Source: Taiwanofungus camphoratus
Lineage: Eukaryota > Basidiomycota > Agaricomycetes > Polyporales > Taiwanofungaceae
Assembly (NCBI GenBank): GCA_003999685.1
Contig: CP021220.1
Coordinates: 3,224,001 to 3,288,000, forward strand
DNA: 64,000 bases
Direction of reading: 5' to 3'
Shown here: positions 56,377-64,000 of the stretch, piece by piece
Layout: each line of letters opens with the position of its first letter
Numbering within the stretch: the stretch's first letter is position 1
Translations under genes and position numbers: made by a program
The notes under the pieces: generated by a model
Told to the model about the DNA's origin: nothing
Databases searched by the model: none
The model's input: only the letters and a program-made list of their open reading frames with translations

Positions 56377-58764
56377 ATGATCCGCCACCTGCATCTTATC
56401 TCGCCTTTGCGCAGCAAACCTGCTTTTCGCGGTATCAAAACATTCCCAGTATTGGAACAGGCAGAGGTAGCCCCTCTGGTGCAAGCTCAAGTCAAGGCAT
56501 GTTGAACGTGCACCTTATGTTTGGCATCAATCGTATTAATCAACGAGGATTTCAGGACAAGATCGTTAAGATAGACTCAGAACGTCCATTCTCTCCGTTT
56601 CTGGTGGACACGTTCCACAGGCGACATAACTATCTACGGATCTCTCTGACCGAGAGATGCAACCTGCGATGTACTACCATTTGATCACATAGATGATTTT
56701 GTGACTGATGTGGCTATCGGGCACAGGTTTTTACTGCATGCCAAATGATGGCGTGGAGCTGTCCCCTCGAGATCATATCTTAACGGATGATGAAGTGGTT
56801 CGGCTTGCCACGTTATTCGTGAAAAGCGGCGTTTCCAAGATCAGGTTGACAGGAGGAGAACCTACGGTCAGAAAGGGCCTGGTTGATATCGTAGGTATGT
56901 GATTCTGGTCCTTGCTCCCGGAAAGTGGCCTCATCTCTTTGTCCTTCTTTGCCAACAGCTCGCTTGAGTGAATTACGCAAAGTTGGCCTTGAGTCGATTG
57001 GGATGACCACTAACGGTATTGCGTTGGAGCGCCGTTTACCCTCTCTGATCGAGCATGGGCTGACTCATCTAAACTTAAGGTACCTGCTAAAAATCCCACC
57101 AACTGCGTTATATGCTAACACCACAAATCATAGCTTAGACACCCTTGACCCCTTCAAATTTGAAATCATGACTCGTCGGAGGGGCCACGAAGCAGTACTG
57201 CGGTCTTTGGAAGCTGCTTTATTATCAAACTTGCGATCCGTAAAATTGAATGTCGTAATCGTGAAAGGCCTGAATGATGCCGAAGTTCTTGACTTCCTTG
57301 AAATGACAAAGGACACAAGACTCTCTGTCCGATTCATTGAATTTATGCCATTTACAGGTACTACTCGGTCACGGTACGGATACGTCTTCATTGCTGATAT
57401 TCCTGCACAGGTAACAAATGGGACAAGGCGAAAATGGTGCCCTCATCCGAGCTCTTGGCACATGTTGAAGCAAAACATCCAAGAGTTAACAAGGCACCTG
57501 ATGACCTGAACGATACTGCACGATCTTATACGATACCGGGTTACAAAGGAAGTTTTGGATTCATCAGCAGCATGTCTGATCACTTTTGTGGATCTTGCAA
57601 TCGCCTGAGGCTAACAGCAGACGGACAAATCAAGGTCAGGTCGGACCCTCTGATGATTCTTATGCCACGTGTCTTCTCACACACTTCTATTCCCGCAGGT
57701 CTGTTTGTTTGACGCTAAAGAGATTTCGCTACGTGATCAGCTGCGGCGGGGCGTGACAGATGCGGAGATATTGCAGACTATTGGACACGCAGTACGGGGA
57801 AAGCAGGAGAAACATGCGGGCATGCAAGACATTGATGTCGTCACCAATCGGCCCATGATTCTTATTGGTGGTTGAGTGCCTTCTTCATCCAATGTTAGTG
57901 TGAACCGCACCTTGTCTGATTCAGGCCTGATACATCTTCTCCTTGTCAGGGCTCCACACTGTTGCCAGCAATCGGCGACCTGGTAAATTAAAACAGCACA
58001 ACTCTAGATCACGAAGATATCGTCTTCTCCCGATACATCGTGCCATGCCAGCGGTCCGGTGTTTCACTTCGTGCGCTGTGGAGATGGATGCTATACATTT
58101 GCTGCATGCTCCGCGGTTGACACACATCGACACCGCCGGCCGCCCTTCTATGGTGGATGTATCAGCAAAAGAGCGAACTAAACGCACAGCTACGGCAACC
58201 GGACGAATATACATCCCCGCAGTTGCTTACGAGTTGGTCACTTCCACATATCCCATCACGTCATCCGATCACGAACTGCACACCCCACTCGCCAAGGCGA
58301 AAGCGAAAGCGCAATCTAAAGGGGATGTTTTGACGGTCGCACAGCTGGCTGCCATTATGGGCTGTAAACGGACCGCCGATCTGATTCCGCTTTGTCACCC
58401 CCTGCAATTATCCCATATATCTGTAACTTTACATCCAGAGATTCATGCGCCAGATTCCGGGCGGACGGATCCAAGACCTGAACCTAGTCTCCACGTTATC
58501 GCAGATTCCGATGTCGGATGTTCCTGCCAGGAACAGGTAATTCCCGGTACCACTTACAGTATTTGCTGTCGGGCGGAGGTGTCATGCGAAGGGAAAACTG
58601 GGGTTGAGATGGAAGCATTGACTGCGGTCTCGGTGGGCCTCCTGACGGTGTGGGACATGCTGAAGGCGATAGCCGGAAAGGAGATGCTGATAGGAGATAT
58701 AGTTGTGTTGCGCAAGGAGGGCGGCAAGAGCGGCGACTTTGTGAGAGAAAATGCAAAGCAATAG
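56377..58764 (+). CDS. cnxABC: Molybdenum cofactor biosynthesis MoaA-MoaC protein (MOCS1 / cnxABC type)
   Basis: Catalyses the first step of Moco synthesis, GTP to cyclic pyranopterin monophosphate, probably in mitochondria (N-terminus [20 protein letters not shown] looks like a presequence). MoaA part: [18 protein letters not shown] joined by an intron to [20 protein letters not shown], giving the radical-SAM CxxxCxx[40 protein letters not shown]; the second cluster [20 protein letters not shown] then [20 protein letters not shown]; and the essential C-terminal Gly-Gly in RPMILIGG followed by TGA (57872-57874). MoaC part: [76 protein letters not shown]. An intron 57871-57949 would remove the stop and join the parts in frame. 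About 630 residues if fused. Confidence 0.94.
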
Positions 58765-59294
58765 TTTCGCCCCTTGGACGCTCCGGATCAGTTGTAGCAT
58801 CAACACATTCCAATAACATCACGCGACCGACGGTCCCTCAGCTACCGCAGGTATCACCGTTTCAGCCCTCCCTTTGTACATTCCGCTTTGAAATCTGCGC
58901 AGCAACACAAGAAGATCGTGATATCTTGGAAAAGAAGCTCGAAAAATTGATGGGTTCGTGCGTGTGGTCGTCGATCATTTTGCATAATTCCCCCGAGCTA
59001 CCCCGCAAGGTGATGTTAGTTAATGAAATGAAATCCAAGCTATCTGAAATGTGAGAACTAATAATGCAATTATAAAGAGATTTGTGGCTAGAGATACGTG
59101 GCAGTCTTCGACTACAGACAGACAGAACAGCTACTGTGAACTATGCTAAGAAGAGGGGGATGCTAGTGCAGGTGAGGATGATGAAGGCCTATAAATATGG
59201 GTTGAAATTGCTAATGATACATTAGGTCGTGAGCAGCGTTCCCAGCGCGGTCCTTTATTTTAGTGGATTATCCGTGAACAATGTGCGATATTCT
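58765..59294. other. Intergenic between convergent genes
   Basis: No supported gene; the frame ending at 59054 is a continuation of noise past the MoaC stop in another register. Confidence 0.4.
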
Positions 59295-60490
59295 TCACCA
59301 ATGACCTCTGTTGGTTCCGACGAACCCGAGTTCCAACGAGTCCTCGACGCCCTCGGGCTTGTCTTTTCCGCAAAGACCGGCAAAGCCGACCCGGTCATAG
59401 ACGCGCTGAGCGCTGTTGTCATGTCCGACATACAACACGACGCAGTCTTTAGCGCACTCAAACAAAAGCCTGCGAACATGATGAGCTCCGGGTATGACAC
59501 CAGAAGCCCGTCATCAAACGTACCTTGCCGTAACATCCCGGACCAAAAATTCAGCGCAGCGCCTGCGCCTCCATCTGGGCGTTGTGTACACCTTTGTGAT
59601 CGCGGAGACCCGCTGAGAGTTCCGCGTGACGGCGCATATTGTTGTAATGTCTCCGCTTGCGTCGTAGACCCATATCTGGCCCTTCGTGATTAGCTCACGT
59701 GCTTCAATACGGGCTCTCTCAAGGGACAAAGGAAAGAAAACCTAAACATAGCAGCACTATCGTCAGCCCTTGATGTTGATGAGTGATGGCCATCTCGTAC
59801 CGAATCATCAGCAAACTCCTTGCAGAGTCCAGCGACACATTCCAGATCGCGCATGGTTGCCCTTCTCAGAGCGTGACCCTCGGGTAGCAAGGCGTCGCAA
59901 TCTTTGAATGTCTCCAGTGTGCAGTAGGAGAAATATGCGGCGTAGAAAGGCTCAGGTTCTACTGTGAACCCCGTCATGTCCGTCCAGCATCGAGCGAACG
60001 CTTTCACCAGTGGCGTCGTCCCGAAGACGGAGAAGACGCGTTCCGGAGGGACACAAGATTGTAAGTGCTCTGCCAATTGATTTATTCTGGGCATGAGCCA
60101 CTCTGAAGATAGGGAGCTCGGACGTCTTGGGGTCCAGAGGAAGATTGGATATTCGCCTAGCGTCCAGTTGACACAAGACAGGACAAGATCGAGGGTGGGA
60201 GGGGATGACGGTGCCATATTCCACAGTGTGAGCCAGAGCGAATCTCCATTACGATGCGGAATGAATGATGAGGGTTCTGCAGTGGCTAGGAACGCTTCTA
60301 CGTCGGCGTCGCAGATGAATTGGTAGCCACTCAGTGCGGCCTCAGCGCTAACCCGCTTGAGGGCATGGGCGAGGACAATATTCGATGAAGCTTCGTGGCG
60401 ACGCAAGGTCGGATATGCCGCCGCTAGAAAGTCACTGGCAGAGTCATGTTGGATGACTACAGTACGAGACGATGCGTGAAGACCTGGCAT
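59295..60490 (-). CDS. GNAT-family N-acetyltransferase
   Basis: Acetyl-CoA-dependent transferase, substrate unknown. It starts MPGLHASSRTVVIQHDSASD. The N-terminal half (to about residue 165) has DSLWLTLWNMAPSSPPTLDL and EYPIFLWTPRRPSSL, then the linker RRATMRDLECVAGLCKEFAD. The GNAT core lies across the last introns: ARIEARELITKGQIWVYDAS, TICAVTRNSQRVSAITKVYT with the acetyl-CoA loop PRWRRRRCAEFLVRDVTAR, then VVLYVGHDNSAQRVYDRVGF and the end ELGFVGTNRGHW. About 370 residues, three exons. The Q/RxxGxG/A loop reads RWRRRRCA, so the second Gly is Cys. Start at 60490 because a TATA box lies at 60645-60653; the frame stays open to 60739, but a 5' UTR intron seems more likely. Confidence 0.84.
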
Positions 60491-60644
60491 TGCGAACGGA
60501 TCTGGACCAAGGCAATGAAGGGGGACCGAGTGGCGAATGAAAGAAAGAGCACATACCGAATTATGAGGGGGGTACTTATTAAAGTACTTGCGAACAGATG
60601 AGAGGGTGTGTTGGTGAAATGGCTTTGTCTCGACAAGTGACCAG

Positions 60645-60653
60645 CCTTTTATA
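60645..60653 (-). promoter_or_regulatory. TATA box of the GNAT gene
   Basis: On the minus strand this reads TATAAAAGG, about 155 bases before the chosen start, with a likely short 5' UTR intron between. Confidence 0.5.
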
Positions 60654-60739
60654 CCCGGCACACACCTGAGGAGGGCTGCAACAGCCATCCTGACAAATAC
60701 GGTATATGTGCGCCTTTCGTGAAACGATGTTAGGGCCAA

Positions 60740-62368
60740 AAGGAGTCAGCGCGGATAATTACCGACCATCATGGACATCGGTGCCATCTCCATGCGAGCC
60801 GTTCACCACTGCATCCCGGTTGCCAGATGCCCGGAGCGCAGAGGCAGGCACAATCCCGCTCAGACCTGTCCAACTCCGATTGAGCGCTCGGTACCGAGCG
60901 CTCTACGCCCACTACTTGACACGTCAGATGGGACATCTTATCATTATTATGTCTAGGGTCAGCGAGACTAGCACTCATTCTAGCTAAGAGACCAAGACAT
61001 AGAGGGTGATATTCACCACATCAAGGTTGACATCGGCTGTAAGGCACACTCATCGTCGCAGCTGTGTTCCATGACAAGGTCAGCGTTACAGGCCAAAATG
61101 CGATGAAGGATAAAGATTTGGCAAAGGCTACTGAAACCGCGAGATATGATAACCGTGACTCTGATTCAAGACAAAATGCCTTGGAGCCCATGCTAGCGCA
61201 TGCGTTCATCAGTAAATTATCATGACACCTACCAGAAAAACAACCACGCTAGTTCTGACAACTATTGTCTCGTAAATTCAGTTGGTTTTTCATTAATGAC
61301 TTAAGCCATGCGCCGATCGCGATTTGATCAAGCCTTCCAGGGCGTTTTAGATCTCGAGAGTATCATGGTCCTCCCGAATCCCATCACCTACAATCCGCTG
61401 CGAACAAATTTGCGGAAATACTACGCCCACCGTTGGCAGGAATAGGACACCGACCGCCCGAGCAGCTGGTACCCGTGCACGCACTTGCCACCCAGCTGCC
61501 CACTTGCGGTGCAAAGCTGTGCGGCTGGTCCGGAGAGAACACATGTGTGGACCACAAGTCATTCCCAATCTGACTCGACAGCCGCCGTAGCGCTTACTGC
61601 GGCCAGGGCGTGCGTACTCTCAGTGCCAAATAAGTAAGTGCGTATACGGTACGTCTCCCGAACCAGGATCCGCCCTTCTACTTGGTAGCCAAGTATTCCG
61701 ACTCCGTCTCAGTTGACGCATGCGCAAGTAACGTCTCTTTGGTGCTCTGTGTTGTGGGGACCCTTGGCTTGAGTGCCTCAAGGCGATCTTGTCTTGGTTT
61801 GACTAGTCAGTTACACAGCCAGGAACATTTGCTCGCTGTGGGTCCGTACTACTCGGGACTGTCAGGAAGGCCTGGATGTGCCATGCCAGCGTTCTGAGGC
61901 GTACGCCACAAGGCTCAAGGCGTAGATCACCCACGACCCTGGCAACTGAACAGCTTCGCGAGGTACAGTGGTCGGCGAAGCGACAGATAGCTGGCCACAA
62001 ACCGCCCTGTTAACCACTCGCCGTGTGCCTTCCTCCGACGCCCGGGAAAGTCGCCGTGCTTACTTGATCGCTCACAGCGCTGTGTCGGCGTTGCGCGAGG
62101 CGTCTATAGGTGCGCTAGCGCTCGTCGCAGTCAGACTTCTACTTCTTTTGGGACCTCTACTGGTCGATGTCGCTGCTCCAGTCTTCTAGCTGATAAGTGA
62201 TCTTGCAGTGACGCACTCAGACGATCAAACCAGTGGGCCTCGCTCGCACTTATTGTCTGATATCTTGCGGGCGCAACTCTGATATCCCCGCCCTGGAAAA
62301 GGCGCAGGGCGTGCGAGCAATCCAAGTAATCTTCGTGGGAACTGATCAGGAAACACAGGGGATGATAT
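60740..62368. other. Intergenic, 1.6 kb
   Basis: Short frames only, on both strands, none with recognised domains. No repeat was seen. Confidence 0.4.
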
Positions 62369-64000
62369 TTATGTAGATTGCCAATTTTTCACCTTCACCG
62401 TCCGTATGGCGTCCTCAACGACGTGTAGCATGCCAAGAACCCTTTCCTCATTTAATCGCCTGCCTATCAGCTGCAAGCTGATCGACGCGTTGTCGTACGT
62501 CTCCGGAACCCATTGCTTCCTAACGAACTCTTCGACCGGATTTCTGGGAACCGCGTCGACGGCGAAGTCCTTTGAAGTGTCCAACGGAGAGTAGCCTCGA
62601 GCCACAAATCGTGCAGTTGGAAATACGACTGCCGGGAAGTCCATCAAATTCCAATATGACGTATATCCCCACCAGCGGGTAGTGTCATGTGGCGGAGCCA
62701 AGGTAGGAGCAACAGGACTCAACACGGCATCCACAGGCCTACCGGTTGCGGTTCTCGAACGCGTGTCGTTCCAGTGAGCGGCAATCCTGGAGCGGAACTC
62801 TTCTCGGGCGAGGTTGAGTTTGAAGATTTCTGGCACCGAGAATGGTTTGTTGTCATTTGGGACCTGCGACATGATCCATTCTGATTGCGGGACCGGGGGT
62901 TCCCCCGCCATGGTTTGTCGATATTCTTCGCCTCCATCAAGGAAATACAGTTTCAGCTGAACGAACTGCACATCAGGATCGGTTGGTATGGTTCATTCCT
63001 ACTAGACTCACTATCAGATTCCAAGCCTCCTTATGATCAACAGGGTTCCACGAAATAACATCATGGCCCGCAGTAACCAGGGCGTCTCTCGTGCGCTTCA
63101 GTGCGTCAAGGATGGGAGGGTGCGGACAGACCACGCCATCATCCCACAAGATAGCAATCGACAATCTCTTCGGGATCCCTTCTCCCTCTACCACGCTCTG
63201 TTTCCATGGTATTTCAAGCAGCGGCGGTTCCACCAGCCACGGCTCGTACTGGAGCATCACGCGGCAGAACAGTGCTAGATCCCGCGCGGACGTAGCAAGG
63301 GGCCCCAAGGCACCCACAATCGCATCCATGCCATCGTGAGAACCCTCCAACCCCGCGTGAGGCATGCGTGCTACCGATCCCTTCAGCCCATACAGGCCCA
63401 TGTGCGCGGCTGGGATACGCTACGGCGAATCCGGATCTGAGATCAGTGTCGACCAATTCCCTTCCATGCCGACAATTGGATGTACTCACAATCGAGCCGC
63501 CTATGTCCGTGCCAATCCCCATGGGACTTCCGTGGACAGCGATCAGGGCACTTTCGCCTCCGCTGCTTCCACCAGGTGTGAGAGCTAGATCGCGAATGCA
63601 GGACGTCAGCGTGAAGTGATCGAAGGTGCACCTTATAGGGTACTTTATAGGTACTGACTTCGATTGAAAGGGTTACAAGTTCTGCCATATATATTGTTGT
63701 GTGTTTCAAGTGACTACATGTAAATCAATGCCTTCACGCATTTGATAATATAAACAAAGACCAACCAGTAGTGTCTGCGGATTGGCTGTCTTCACGTATA
63801 TGACAGCCCCAGCCTTGCGCAAGATATCAACAGCCACCGCGTCGTTGGCAGCAATTTTCTTGTATGCCCACGCAATATACCCGGTAGACGTGTCATGACC
63901 TTTAACCCGTATGTGGTCCTTGATTGACACAGGTAACCCGTGTAATGGCCCGACAACTTGGCCCGTCTGCTCCATGTGCCTATCAAGCTCCGCTGCCCTT
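62369..64000 (-). CDS. Amidase (amidase signature family), 5' end outside window
   Basis: Hydrolyses amides to acids and ammonia; acetamidase or fatty-acid-amide-hydrolase-like. Seen from the N-terminal side: GPLHGLPVSIKDHIRVKGHD with the catalytic Lys, VDILRKAGAVIYVKTANPQT, the signature TPGGSSGGESALIAVHGSPM with GIGTDIGGSI holding the cis-Ser and nucleophile Ser, then RIPAAHMGLYGLKGSVARMP, IVGALGPLATSARDLALFCR, LSIAILWDDGVVCPHPPILD, and the last exon with EIFKLNLAREEFRSRIAAHW, VDAVLSPVAPTLAPPHDTTR, YTSYWNLMDFPAVVFPTARF and the end VKVKNWQST. All three catalytic residues are present. Five or more exons are visible; the start codon and first exon lie beyond 64000. Confidence 0.93.

Noticed and set aside
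60491-60739. N-terminal extension of the GNAT gene by 83 in-frame codons
   Set aside because: It would place a good TATA box inside the coding region; a 5' UTR with a short intron fits better.

Overview
The window looks like nuclear DNA from an agaricomycete (mushroom-forming) basidiomycete, most likely a white-rot polypore. The evidence is: genes broken by many 45-80 nt GT..AG introns; short intergenic spaces with divergent promoters; a secreted aspartic protease that closely resembles polyporopepsin; DUF6534 seven-helix membrane proteins; a conidiation-6 protein; and a fused MoaA-MoaC gene. The species assignment is inference. All gene calls rest on reading exons and protein motifs by eye, so exon ends are approximate unless stated.

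Layout, left to right. 1-5.6 kb is gene-poor and ends in a poly(A)-type retroposon-like insertion just upstream of a D-amino-acid oxidase (5.6-7.2 kb). A secreted S10 serine carboxypeptidase-like protein follows (7.75-10.2 kb). A very long coiled-coil protein (10.4-15.6 kb, minus) is divergent from an Lgl/tomosyn/Sro7 exocytosis protein with a C-terminal R-SNARE motif (15.9-20.3 kb). Then come a small NTF2-like protein (minus), a polyporopepsin-type protease with a hairpin element behind it, a divergent RING E3 ligase / MSC7-type aldehyde dehydrogenase pair (26-30.4 kb), a secreted RNase T2 and a con-6 protein. 33.9-39.9 kb holds two tandem DUF6534 paralogues separated by a pogo/mariner-like MITE. 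40-43 kb is non-coding apart from a small tandem repeat.

The right third is dense and mostly housekeeping: a DUF89/ARMT1 phosphatase, U3 snoRNP component UTP13, a forkhead transcription factor, a mitochondrial NIPSNAP protein, a putative type II membrane glycosyltransferase, the molybdenum-cofactor gene MoaA-MoaC (56.4-58.8 kb), a GNAT acetyltransferase and, cut by the window end, an amidase.

There is no obvious metabolic gene cluster. The carboxypeptidase-like protein, aspartic protease and RNase T2 fit a saprotrophic secretome. SRO7-like, UTP13, MSC7, RING and MoaA-MoaC are unlinked core functions. The observations most worth following are the S10 protein with both substrate-carboxylate-binding residues changed, the MoaA-MoaC junction that can either stop after a terminal Gly-Gly or splice into MoaC, the RNase T2 with its catalytic Lys replaced, the retroposon-like insertion at the D-amino-acid oxidase promoter, and the perfect-TIR MITE.
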